Below, in pieces: positions 34,691 through 44,500 of a stretch of 64,000 bases of DNA (its first letter is position 1; each line of letters starts with the position of its first letter). The stretch lies in the NCBI RefSeq assembly GCF_022524345.1, contig NZ_JAKWJU010000002.1, forward strand, positions 1,240,001-1,304,000. The letters are read 5' to 3'. The DNA comes from Streptomyces marispadix. Its GTDB lineage: Bacteria > Actinomycetota > Actinomycetes > Streptomycetales > Streptomycetaceae. The position numbers were made by a program, and so were the translations under genes. The notes under the pieces were generated by a model. That model searched no databases. It was not told where the DNA came from and saw only the letters and a list, made by a program, of their open reading frames with translations.

Positions 34691-37063
34691 TCAGCCCCGG
34701 TCCTGGGTCTCCGTGCGTACGCCCTCCCGAAGCTCTCGCCTCACCGTCCGCGCGGCCCTCGTCATGTGCTCCAGCGCCTCCCGGACCTCGGGCCAGCCGC
34801 GGGTCTTCAGACCGCAGTCCGGGTTGACCCACAGCCGCTCCGAGGGGACGGCACCGAGGGCCTTGCGCAGCAGAGACTCGATCTCGTGGACGTCCGGCAC
34901 CCGCGGCGAGTGGATGTCGTACACGCCGGGGCCGACCTCGTTCGGATAGCCGGCGGCGGCCAGTTCGTCCGCGACCTGCATGTGGGAGCGTGCGGCCTCC
35001 AGGCTGATCACATCGGCGTCGAGGTCCGCGATGGCGGAGACGATGTCGCCGAACTCCGCGTAGCACATGTGCGTATGGATCTGGGTGTCCGCACGCACCA
35101 CGCCCGTGGCCAGCCGGAACGCCTCCGTCGCCCACGCCAGGTACTCCGTCCTGCCCTCGGCGCGCAGCGGCAGCGTCTCCCGCAGCGCGGGCTCGTCGAC
35201 CTGGATCACGGCGGTGCCCGCGTCCTCCAGGTCGGCGACCTCGTCGCGCAGTGCGAGGGCCACCTGGCGCGCGGTCTCGGCACGCGGCTGGTCGTCCCGT
35301 ACGAACGACCACGCGAGCATGGTGACCGGGCCGGTGAGCATGCCCTTGACGGGGCGGTCCGTCAGCGACTGCGCGTAACGCGTCCACTCCACCGTCATCG
35401 GTGCGGGACGTGAGACGTCGCCCGCGAGGATCGGCGGCCGTACATAGCGGGTGCCGTAGGACTGCACCCAGCCGTGCCGGGTCGCGATGTATCCGCTGAG
35501 CCGCTCGGCGAAGTACTGCACCATGTCGTTGCGTTCGGGCTCGCCGTGCACGAGCACGTCCAGCCCGGCCTGATCCTGGAAGGCCACCACGTCGCGGATC
35601 TCGGCGGCGATCCGCTTGCCGTAGCCGTCGGCATCGAGGCGTCCCGCCCTCAAGTCCGCGCGTGCTGACCGTAGTTCACCGGTCTGCGGGAAGGAGCCGA
35701 TGGTGGTCGTGGGCAGCGGCGGCAGGCCCAGCCGGGCACGCTGCGCGGCGGCACGCTCCGGATAGGGCTGGGCGCGGCGGGAGTCGTCGCCGGTGACTGC
35801 CTCGCTGCGGGCGCGCACCGCCGGGTCGCGGGTGAGCGCAGCCGACGAACGGGACGCCAGTGCCGCCGAGTTGGCGTGCAGCAGGCCCGCGATGACGTCG
35901 GTGCCTTCGCTCATTCCCTTCGCCAGGGCGACGGTCTCCTCCGTCTTCTGCCGTGCGAAGGCCAGCCAGCGTGCGATCTGCGGGTCGATGTCGCGCTCGA
36001 CCGCGGCGTTCAGCGGCACGTGCAGCAGCGAGCAGGACGGGGCGACGTCGACGCGGCCGGCGAAGCCGAGCAGCGAAGCCAGCGTGGCGAGGGACTTCTT
36101 CAGATCGTTGATCCAGATGTTGCGGCCGTCCACGACACCGGCGACCAGCCGCTTGCCGGGCAGGCCGCCCGCACGCGCCAGGTCCTCCAGGTTGGCGGCG
36201 GCCCTGCCCGTGAAGTCCAGCGCCAGGCCCTCGATGGGCGCCTTCGCCAGTACGGGCAGCGCGTCGCCGAGCCGGTCGAAGTATGAGGCCGCCAACAGCC
36301 TCGGCCTGTCGGTGAGTTCGCCCAGCTCCCGGTAGGCGCGAGCCGCCGCGGACAGCTCGTCCGGGGTGCGGTCCTGGGCCAGCGCGGGCTCGTCGAGCTG
36401 CACCCATCCGGCGCCCGCCGCACGGAGGTCGGCGAGCACCTCGGCGTAGACGGGCAGCAGACGCTCCAGCAGAGTCAGCGGTTCGAAGTCCTCGGGCACG
36501 CCGGGCGCGGGCTTGGCCAGCAGCAGATAGGTGACGGGCCCGACGAGCACGGGCCGTGCCTCGTGGCCCTGTGCGATCGCCTCGGACAGCTCGCCGGTCT
36601 GCTTCGCCGAGTCGGCGGCGAAGCGGGTGCCGGGGCCCAACTCCGGTACGAGGTAGTGGTAGTTGGTGTCGAACCACTTGGTCATCTCCAGCGGTGCGAC
36701 GTCCTGTGTACCGCGTGCCATGGCGAAGTAGCCGTCGAGCGGGTCCTGTTCGACGGCGGCACGGTGCCGCTCGGGCACAGCGCCCACCATGACGGTGGTG
36801 TCGAGCACATGGTCGTAGAGGGAGAAGTCCCCGGTGGGCACCTCGTGCACCCCGGTCTCCCTGAGCTGCCGCCAGTTCTCCCGGCGCAGGCGTGCCGCGG
36901 TCTCCCGCAGGGCACCGGCGGTGACGCGGCCCTTCCAGTAGCCCTCGACGGCCTTCTTCAGCTCACGTCCCGGTCCTTGGCGTGGGTAGCCGTGGACGGT
37001 GGGAGCCGTGGGCCGTGGGGTCTTCGAAGCGTTCGACGCCGCGGCTGCGGTCTTCGCTGTCAC
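34691..37063 (-). CDS. metE: Cobalamin-independent methionine synthase
   Basis: A 790-residue zinc enzyme that transfers a methyl group from 5-methyltetrahydropteroyl-triglutamate to homocysteine. N-terminal half: [19 protein letters not shown] and [14 protein letters not shown]-terminal half: [14 protein letters not shown], the zinc ligands in [10 protein letters not shown], and the final Cys in [13 protein letters not shown]. The length is standard. A cobalamin riboswitch lies in its leader, so it is made only when cobalamin is scarce. ATG 37063 gives a low-complexity 22-residue lead before the conserved start. Confidence 0.95.
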   Translation of the reverse strand: MTAKTAAAASNASKTPRPTAPTVHGYPRQGPGRELKKAVEGYWKGRVTAGALRETAARLRRENWRQLRETGVHEVPTGDFSLYDHVLDTTVMVGAVPERHRAAVEQDPLDGYFAMARGTQDVAPLEMTKWFDTNYHYLVPELGPGTRFAADSAKQTGELSEAIAQGHEARPVLVGPVTYLLLAKPAPGVPEDFEPLTLLERLLPVYAEVLADLRAAGAGWVQLDEPALAQDRTPDELSAAARAYRELGELTDRPRLLAASYFDRLGDALPVLAKAPIEGLALDFTGRAAANLEDLARAGGLPGKRLVAGVVDGRNIWINDLKKSLATLASLLGFAGRVDVAPSCSLLHVPLNAAVERDIDPQIARWLAFARQKTEETVALAKGMSEGTDVIAGLLHANSAALASRSSAALTRDPAVRARSEAVTGDDSRRAQPYPERAAAQRARLGLPPLPTTTIGSFPQTGELRSARADLRAGRLDADGYGKRIAAEIRDVVAFQDQAGLDVLVHGEPERNDMVQYFAERLSGYIATRHGWVQSYGTRYVRPPILAGDVSRPAPMTVEWTRYAQSLTDRPVKGMLTGPVTMLAWSFVRDDQPRAETARQVALALRDEVADLEDAGTAVIQVDEPALRETLPLRAEGRTEYLAWATEAFRLATGVVRADTQIHTHMCYAEFGDIVSAIADLDADVISLEAARSHMQVADELAAAGYPNEVGPGVYDIHSPRVPDVHEIESLLRKALGAVPSERLWVNPDCGLKTRGWPEVREALEHMTRAARTVRRELREGVRTETQDRG

Positions 37064-37309
37064 TCAACTCTCCTTCGCGAGTCTCGCCGGTGACCGTGGG
37101 GTACGGAGCGAGGTACTGACGAGGAGGAAAGGCGCCGCGGCGGCGACCACGCGCGCCGCGTGCCGCTCGCCTGTACCGCCGGCCCGCCCTCGAGGCCACC
37201 GAATCCGGTCCGCCGGGGACGTCTCCCTCGGGCCTCGCGGCCCTGGGCTCTCCCTTGAGGCGCCTTCCGGTGCCAGCGACCGGGGAGGAGCCGCGGGGAA
37301 GTACCCGGC

Positions 37310-37510
37310 GGGCAGTGGCAGGTCTTCGGACTCGTGGGCCTGCCGCGTCCGTGATCCACGGACGGGCTCCTACTGGCCGTCGCTTCCCGTGCCCATCGGG
37401 GGCCCAGTGCGTATGACGGCGTTCGTTCCCACTCACCGCTGCGGGGCAGTTCCGGACTCTCACCGGATTCCCTCTTGCGACGCCCTGCCTGGCGGACAGG
37501 GCGAACCGAC
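37310..37510 (-). promoter_or_regulatory. Cobalamin riboswitch in the metE leader
   Basis: Read on the minus strand, the core GAGGGAATCCGGTGAGAGTC then CGGAACTGCCCCGCAGC is followed about 90 bases later by GAGTCCGAAGACCTGCC, the canonical start and end of cobalamin riboswitches. It would reduce metE expression when cobalamin is present, favouring the cobalamin-dependent enzyme. The switch ends some 250 bases before the ATG. Confidence 0.92.
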
Positions 37511-37767
37511 TGCTCTTCCAGCCTACGAGCGGGCGAGCGGGGCGTACAACGGGCGGCGGTGAGGCGTACTTCATGCGCTGCCCCGGTTTACGGGCCCGTG
37601 GCGTGCGGGCGGCGCCGCATCAGGAGGGCCGTCCGGGTCGTGGCGGTGTGGCGCACGGGGTGTCGCGGGCCGCCGGTCCCAAGCTGCTGCCGGAGACTCG
37701 CCCCGCCGCGCAGGCCCTTGCGCGGTCCGGGGTCGAACAGTGCCACAAGCGACTGGAGATGATGACC
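37511..37767. other. Divergent promoter region between metE and the P450
   Basis: No gene. It must carry the metE start site and the P450 promoter, but I cannot place either confidently. Confidence 0.3.
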
Positions 37768-39159
37768 ATGGCATCCCGCACCGCGTCGGAGCCCACGTCC
37801 GCGTCAGCAGCGGCGGCCGAGGGGAGTTCCGGGGGGACGGACGCAGCAGGGCCGGAGGCGGCACCGGAGACAGCACCCGGAACGGCGTCCGCGTCCGAGC
37901 CCGAAGCGAACCTCGCCGACCCCGGCTTCTGGCAACTCCCCCACGACCGGCGCCACCGGATCTTCGCGGCGCTGCGCGAACAGGAGGCGCCCGCCTATTT
38001 CGCGCAGCCGCCGCACGTCGTGCGCAGGCACCGGCAGCCGGGCTTCTACGCCCTCGTCAGACACGCACACGTGCTGGAGGCCAGCCGTAACCCGGCGGTG
38101 TTCGGAAGTGCGCCCGGAGTGACCACGCCGCATCCCGCGCCATGGGTCAAGGCCCTCTTCGGCGATTCCATGGTCAACCTCGACGGCCGTGATCACGCCC
38201 GGCTGCGGAAGATCATCTCCCGGGCGTTCAGCCCCCGGTTGCTGGCGGGCGCCGAGCAGGACATCGAGAAGGTCGTGGCCGACGTGGTCGCGGACGCGGT
38301 ACGGCAGCCGTCGCGTGACTTCGTGACCGCCGTGGCCTCCCTCGTGCCGTGCGAGGTCGTGTGCAACATGATGGGCATCCCACGCCGCCACCGGCCGCGC
38401 ATCCTCGCCCAGCTCAACGACGCATCCGAGAACATCGGCGTACGGCGCGGCGCGGGCGCGAAGTTCCGCGTCCCCGGCAAGGGGCTCCGTGCGCTGGCCC
38501 GTATGCACGTCATGATCGCAATGCTCGCCCGCGAGCGGCGCCGCCGCCCCACCGACGACCTGATCTCGGCGCTCGTCACCGCCGACATCGACGGGCAGTG
38601 CCTCGGCAACCGTCAACTGGGGGCGTTCTTCACGCTGTTGATGGTCGCGGGCGTGGAGACCACCCGTAACGCGATCTCCCACGGCCTCGCGCTGCTCGCC
38701 GAGCACCCCGATCAACGGGAGCTGTGGGAGAGCGACTTCGAAAAGTACGCCGACACCGCCGTCGAGGAGATCGTGCGGTACTCGACGCCGATCATCCAGT
38801 TCCGCCGTACGCTCCGCTCGGACCACGTCATGGGCGGCCGTACGCTGCGCGAGGGCGAGACCGTCGCGCTCTACTACGCCTCCGCCAACCGCGACGAGGC
38901 CGTCTTCACCGACCCGGACGCCTTCGACATCACCCGCGATCCCAACCCCCACCTCGGCTACGGCGGCGGAGGACCGCACTACTGCCTCGGCGCGCACCTC
39001 GCACGCCAGGAACTCAAGGCGCTCTTCCGGCTGCTGCTCACCGACTCCGTCGGCATGCGGGCGGCCGGGCTGCCGGACCTCGTCCCGTCCAGCTTCGACA
39101 ACCGCATCCGCTCACTGGAGTTCGAAGTCGCGAAGGGGGTTTCCGGCTCGGCCGGCTGA
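37768..39159 (+). CDS. Cytochrome P450, CYP125-like
   Basis: A 463-residue heme monooxygenase. The I-helix reads LLMVAGVETTRNAISHGLAL, the K-helix ExxR is in EEIVRYSTPI, and the heme-binding Cys is about residue 406 in GGGGPHYCLGAHLAR. The ETTRNA form of the I-helix and GVTTPHPAPW resemble the CYP125/142 branch, which oxidises sterol side chains. The first 45 residues are an Ala/Ser/Glu-rich tail. No ferredoxin or other steroid gene is adjacent. ATG 37768 follows GGAG; ATGs at 37759 and 37762 are in frame. Confidence 0.87.
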   Translation: MASRTASEPTSASAAAAEGSSGGTDAAGPEAAPETAPGTASASEPEANLADPGFWQLPHDRRHRIFAALREQEAPAYFAQPPHVVRRHRQPGFYALVRHAHVLEASRNPAVFGSAPGVTTPHPAPWVKALFGDSMVNLDGRDHARLRKIISRAFSPRLLAGAEQDIEKVVADVVADAVRQPSRDFVTAVASLVPCEVVCNMMGIPRRHRPRILAQLNDASENIGVRRGAGAKFRVPGKGLRALARMHVMIAMLARERRRRPTDDLISALVTADIDGQCLGNRQLGAFFTLLMVAGVETTRNAISHGLALLAEHPDQRELWESDFEKYADTAVEEIVRYSTPIIQFRRTLRSDHVMGGRTLREGETVALYYASANRDEAVFTDPDAFDITRDPNPHLGYGGGGPHYCLGAHLARQELKALFRLLLTDSVGMRAAGLPDLVPSSFDNRIRSLEFEVAKGVSGSAG

Positions 39160-39188
39160 GCGCCCGTACGGGCGGGGAAGTTGCCACA

Positions 39189-39223
39189 GGCCGCGCCGGT
39201 GTCCGAAGGCTCCGGGCGCGGCC
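39189..39223 (+). terminator. Hairpin after the P450
   Basis: A 9-base perfect stem, GGCCGCGCC (39189-39197) with GGCGCGGCC (39215-39223), and a 17-base loop. A further 14-base self-complementary run sits directly after the P450 stop. Confidence 0.5.
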
Positions 39224-39478
39224 CGCGGCAACGGCGCAGAGGATCGGCACGCGGGCCGCACAGAGGGTGCCGACGCAGCGGAGCACGTTCAGCGGTAGGC
39301 GGCAGCAGGACGGTCACGAACTGAATTGAACGATGACGACCGGAGTTGTCGCAGCAGAGCACTGCTTTGCGCATGTGCGTTTCATGTGAGCCCGCATCGC
39401 CTTCTCCACCTCTCTCGGCGAATTGTTCTGCCACCAGCCGCTGTTCCCGGACGCCGCGTCGCCTTACGATTGACTTTC

Positions 39479-39766
39479 ATGAACATCGCGGTGTTCCTCC
39501 TTGCACTGGGCGCCACTTGCCGTATCACCCGCTTCATAACCAAGGACACCCTGGCCGCCGGATTCCGGTCCTGGACGGCCGATCGTTTCGGAGAGGAATC
39601 CAAGCCCTCATATCTGGTCAACTGCGGCTGGTGCACGAGCATCTGGGTCGCCGCGGGAGTGGTTACGCTCGCCTATCTCATCGGCGGCACCGTCGCCTTT
39701 CAGGCTGTGGCTCTGATTCTGACGCTGTCCTACCTCGCGGGCGTGGCCTCCGAATGGGTCGACTGA
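39479..39766 (+). CDS. DUF1360-like small membrane protein (phage type)
   Basis: A 95-residue protein with two or three short hydrophobic segments and the DUF1360 pattern: RITRFITKDTLAAGFRSW, then a Cys-containing LVNCGWCTSIWVA and a C-terminal helix. DUF1360 proteins occur in Bacillus and are frequent small genes of actinobacteriophages; function unknown. The gene has more A/T-ending codons than its neighbours, hinting at transfer. It opens the stretch leading to the giant repeat protein. No clear ribosome site precedes ATG 39479. Confidence 0.65.
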   Translation: MNIAVFLLALGATCRITRFITKDTLAAGFRSWTADRFGEESKPSYLVNCGWCTSIWVAAGVVTLAYLIGGTVAFQAVALILTLSYLAGVASEWVD

Positions 39767-40017
39767 ATCGCTTGGACCAACCCGCACCCCCCAGGTCCGC
39801 TTTCCTCTGCTCGTCAACGCTGCCGCTTGGCAGAGGTGTTGACGGCATCTGCCGCGGGGACACGACACGGTGAGTACGGAATCCCCTGTTTGTGATCCGT
39901 CCTGTTGAGCGGCCGGGAAGAACGGCGATCCCCTCGGTCCGGCCGGGGTTCGCGTGCAGGGGGGACGATGGCCCGTCAGGCGGCCGTGAAATCGGCCGGT
40001 TAGAAGGAGGATTCGCC

Positions 40018-40233
40018 ATGGGATGCAACTGCGGCAACAAAGCCGGCGCGAACAGGAATACGAACGCGGCGCAGGCCGCCGCGAGAGCCACTGCGAAACA
40101 CCGCCGCGCGGCCGTCCGCTACCGGCTGACGCTGCCGAACGGCGTCGCCCGCGACTACGTCACCGCGCATGAGGCCAACGCCGCCAACCGGCGCGCCGGC
40201 GGCCAGGGGACGATCACCGCCGTCAACCAGTAG
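40018..40233 (+). CDS. Small MGCNCG-type protein (phage-like)
   Basis: A 71-residue basic protein beginning MGCNCGNKAGANRNTNAAQA and continuing with a basic helix (ARATAKHRRAAVRYRLTL) and a short beta-like end. Small proteins with the MGCNCG start are common in phages of actinomycetes, and I know no function for them. The CNC motif could bind a metal. It has a perfect ribosome site (AAGGAGG, 7-8 bases before the ATG), the strongest in this stretch. Confidence 0.65.
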   Translation: MGCNCGNKAGANRNTNAAQAAARATAKHRRAAVRYRLTLPNGVARDYVTAHEANAANRRAGGQGTITAVNQ

Positions 40234-40261
40234 CCGCGAAGCCCCGAACACCCACCACCAC

Positions 40262-40354
40262 ACGGAACCCTCGTGCGCATGGCGGCGCTCCTGCACCGGC
40301 CCGACACCCCGGCCGGATGCGGGACCGCCGACACAGCGGGCACGAGGGTTCCGT
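40262..40354. repeat. Perfect 15-base inverted repeat with a 63-base centre
   Basis: ACGGAACCCTCGTGC (40262-40276) and GCACGAGGGTTCCGT (40340-40354) are exact complements. It lies 28 bases after the MGCNCG gene. It could be a long-loop terminator, a structured RNA, or the ends of a tiny mobile element. Confidence 0.7.
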
Positions 40355-41303
40355 TCTGCGTCCGCAGATTCCGCTCTCGCGTACGGCTCTGCTAGGACCT
40401 CCGCTCGTCCGTCCGTCCGGCGACGGCACGGCACGCGGCGCCCCGAAAAAGGGCCTAGGAGCCTTGGCGTGCGCGCTCTCGCGGACGAAGGCGCCCGTCA
40501 ACGGCCGTGCCGCCCGCGCCGGTTCGTGCGAGCGGCGCACATCTCCTTCGTCCGCTTCCCTCAACGGCGGCTCTGCCTTGCGCAGTTGATCTGCGTGCTG
40601 CGATCCTCCCGGCGGTCCGACTCTCCGGACAACGCGAGTGCCCCCCGCGTACGTTCGGCCCTCGACCCTCTTCGGTGAAGGTTCCGATCCTTCGCTGGCA
40701 CACCCGGGGGCGCATACGATCAGCAGCCCTTCGGAAACTACGCCGTCTCTGCCAGTGTGCCCTTCACACGATTGACAGGGGCGGGGCGCGATTGTGCGCG
40801 CGCTGTGTTCACTCCCCCATGAGAAGCATGACTGGCCGAATCGGCGTCCGAGGATGAAATGCGGTCCTCGGTGACGATGAGTGGCCGTACCCAAGTTGCT
40901 GGGCACAACACGGACTTCGGCGCCGCAGCGTGGAGAGCGCACCTCAAAACAGCCGGGACCATATGACCTCGAGAAGCCCTCTCAATCTCAACTACACGCG
41001 TTCGAGGGCGACTTGGCCTGGCGGCGGACGGGGCGATTTCCGATGCGGAACGCCGGGACTGGCCTCCGGCCCCCCGGAGCACTACGGGGGCGCGTGCGGC
41101 GCACAATTATTTTCTCGGCCTGCCCTCGATCACGGCGAGTCTCCGTCCACTGCCGTGTTCCGGCCGCACCGCAAAGTCGCCCTCGTGCCGGATGCAGCGA
41201 AATCGACTGCCACCACGTGGTTTTGAGACACGACAACCGCGCGCCCCGGCGCCCCCCGGCCACAAATTCGCACGCCCCCGCACGTCCCGGTGCGCTCCAC
41301 TGA

Positions 41304-41326
41304 ACGAGTGTTATCGCGCCACTCGT
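41304..41326. promoter_or_regulatory. Inverted repeat upstream of the giant gene
   Basis: ACGAGTG (41304-41310) and CACTCGT (41320-41326) are exact 7-base arms around 9 bases, 187 bases before the start of the giant gene. Candidate operator; no known regulator site recognised. Confidence 0.35.
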
Positions 41327-41512
41327 ATGGCCCAGAGCGTCAACGGTGTCGCTTACTGAATACATCGACAAAGCGGGCTGCCGCACCGAACTCCGTGGGC
41401 GGCGCACAGCGCAACTCAGCAATTCCGTCACGTTGTTGAGTCGCACCCGAAACCGCTGACGACAGGACGAACACCCGCTTCCCATCCGTGGATCTGCGAA
41501 AGGGGCCTCACC

Positions 41513-44500
41513 ATGGCACCTACCACCACAGTCCTGACTTCCGACAACGACCCCTCCTTCTGCGGGGAACCCGTCGTCTTCACTGCGACGGTGACCGACA
41601 CCTCTTCGACGGCTCAGCCGACCGGTACGGTCTCCTACTTCGTCAGCCAGGACGGGCCGTCGCAGACGGTCCCGCTGACTCCAGGGCCCGGGCCGTTCGA
41701 GAGCACCGCCTCGACGACTCCGATCGTCTTCGACACGACCGGTGAACACGCGACGGTCGCGCTCTACACCAGCGACAACCCGGCACTGTTCGACAACTCG
41801 ACGTCGCCCGTCTTCAATCAGACCGTCGATCCGGCGACGACCGGGGTCAGCATCACCACAGACCCGGCGAGTCCGTTTCTGTGTGGAAGCCAGGTCGAAG
41901 TCTGCGCCACCGTCGCCAACAACGACGTGCCCGGCAACATCCCCACCGGCACCGTCATCATCACCGAACCCGGCGGGACCAGTTCACCGCCCGTCACCGT
42001 CGATCCGACCGGACAGGCGTGCTTCACCTTCCCCAGCATCGACACCGCCGGCGACATCACGGCGACCTACATCAGCGACGACGCGTGCTTCAGCAACTCG
42101 AACGCCGTGGCCGGTGTGACCCTGACCGCTGGTGCCACGACGGCGACGACCAGCATCACCACGACCGGCCCGTACTTCTGCGGACAGCCGGTAGAGGTGT
42201 GTGTCCAGGTCGACAACACCGATGTACCCGGCAACATCCCCACCGGCACCGTCATCATCACCGAACCCGGCGGGACCAGTTCACCGCCCATCACCGTCGA
42301 TCCGACCGGACAGGCCTGCTTCACCTTCCCCAGCATCGACACCACCGGCAACGTCACGGCGAGTTACACCAGCAGCGACCCTGACTGCTTCACCGACGCC
42401 ACCGCTCCAGGCGTACTGCTCACCATCACCCCCGCCACCACCACGGCGACGACCAGTATCACCACGACGGGCCCGTACTTCTGCGGCCAGCCGGTAGAGG
42501 TGTGCGTCCAGGTCGCCAACACCGATGTGCCCGGCAACATCCCCACCGGCACCGTGGTGATCACCGCACCCGACGGCGGCACCTCCGGACCCGTCACCGT
42601 CGACCCCACCGGGCAGGCGTGCTTCACCTTCCCCAGCATCACCAACAGCGGCAACATCACCGCCACTTACACCAGCAGCGACCCTGACTGCTTCACCAAC
42701 GCCACCGCCACGGCCCTCCCAATCACCATCACCCCGGCGAACACCACGGCGACGACCAGCATCACCACGACCGCCCCGTACTTCTGCGGCCAACCGGTAG
42801 AGGTGTGCGTCCAGGTCGCCAACACCGATGTACCCGGCAACATCCCCACCGGCACCGTGGTGATCACCGCACCCGACGGCGGCACCTCCGGACCCCTCAC
42901 CGTCGACCCCACCGGACAGGCCTGCTTCACCTTCCCCAGCATCACCAACAGCGGCAACATCACCGCCACCTACACCAGCAACGACCCCGACTGCTTCACC
43001 AACGCCACCGCCACCGCCCTCCCGATCACCATCACCCCCGCCACCACCACGGCGACCACGACCATCGAAACCACCGGCCCCTACTTCTGCGGCCAACCCA
43101 TCGAAGTCTGTGTCCAGGTCGCCAACACCGACGTACCCGGCAACACCCCGACCGGCACCGTCATCATCACCGAACCCGGCGGGACCAGTTCACCGCCCAT
43201 CACCGTCGACCCCACCGGACAGGCCTGCTTCACCTTCCCCAGCATCACCAACAGCGGCAACATCACCGCCACCTACACCAGCAGCGACCCCGACTGCTTC
43301 ACCAACGCCACCGCTCCAGGCGTACTGCTCACCATCACCCCCGCCACCACCACGGCAACCACGACCATCGAAACCACCGGCCCCTACTTCTGCGGCCAAC
43401 CCATCGAAGTCTGCGTCCAGGTCGCCAACACCGACGTACCCGGCAACACCCCCACCGGCACCGTCATCATCACCGAACCCGGCGGGACCAATTCACCGCC
43501 CATCACCGTCGACCCCACCGGGCAGGCCTGCTTCACCTTCCCCAGCATCACCAACAGCGGCAACATCACCGCCACCTACACCAGCAACGACCCCGACTGC
43601 TTCACCAACGCCACCGCCACCGCCCTCCCGATCACCATCACCCCCGCCACCACCACGGCGACCACGACCATCGAAACCACCGGCCCCTACTTCTGCGGCC
43701 AACCCATCGAAGTCTGTGTCCAGGTCGCCAACACCGACGTACCCGGCAACACCCCCACCGGCACCGTGGTGATCACCGCACCCGACGGCGGCACCTCCGG
43801 ACCCATCACCGTCGACCCCACCGGACAGGCCTGCTTCACCTTCCCCAGCATCACCAACAGCGGCAACATCACCGCCACCTACACCAGCAACGACCCCGAC
43901 TGCTTCACCAACGCCACCGCCACCGCCCTCCCGATCACCATCACCCCCGCCACCACCACGGCGACCACGACCATCGAAACCACCGGCCCCTACTTCTGCG
44001 GCCAACCCATCGAAGTCTGTGTCCAGGTCGCCAACACCGACGTACCCGGCAACACCCCGACCGGCACCGTGGTGATCACCGAACCCGGCGGGACCAGTTC
44101 ACCGCCCGTCACCGTCGATCCGACCGGGCAGGCGTGCTTCACCTTCCCCAGCATCACCAACAGCGGCAACATCACCGCCACCTACACCAGCAGCGACCCC
44201 GACTGCTTCACCAACGCCACCGCTCCAGGCGTACTGCTCACCATCACCCCCGCCACCACCACGGCAACCACGACCATCGAAACCACCGGCCCCTACTTCT
44301 GCGGCCAGCCGGTAGAGGTGTGTGTCCAGGTCGCCAACGCCGACGTACCCGGCAACACCCCCACCGGCACCGTGGTGATCACCGCACCCGACGGCGGCAC
44401 CTCCGGACCCGTCACCGTCGATCCGACCGGGCAGGCCTGCTTCACCTTCCCCAGCATCACCAACAGCGGCAACATCACCGCCACCTACACCAGCAACGAC

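Larger units (their letters stand above)
40234..41512. other. 1.3-kb region without a convincing gene
   Basis: Reading frames here on both strands lack recognisable domains and have the Arg/Pro/Ser composition of non-coding high-GC DNA. Base composition is less GC-rich than the flanks. It holds a 15-base inverted repeat (40262-40354), a 7-base one (41304-41326), and presumably the promoter of the giant gene. It could contain an undetected RNA or the remains of mobile DNA. Confidence 0.5.

Noticed and set aside
40988..41749. 253-codon minus-strand frame before and into the giant gene
   Set aside because: It overlaps the giant gene antisense, is Arg/Gly/Ser-rich, and has no recognisable domain.
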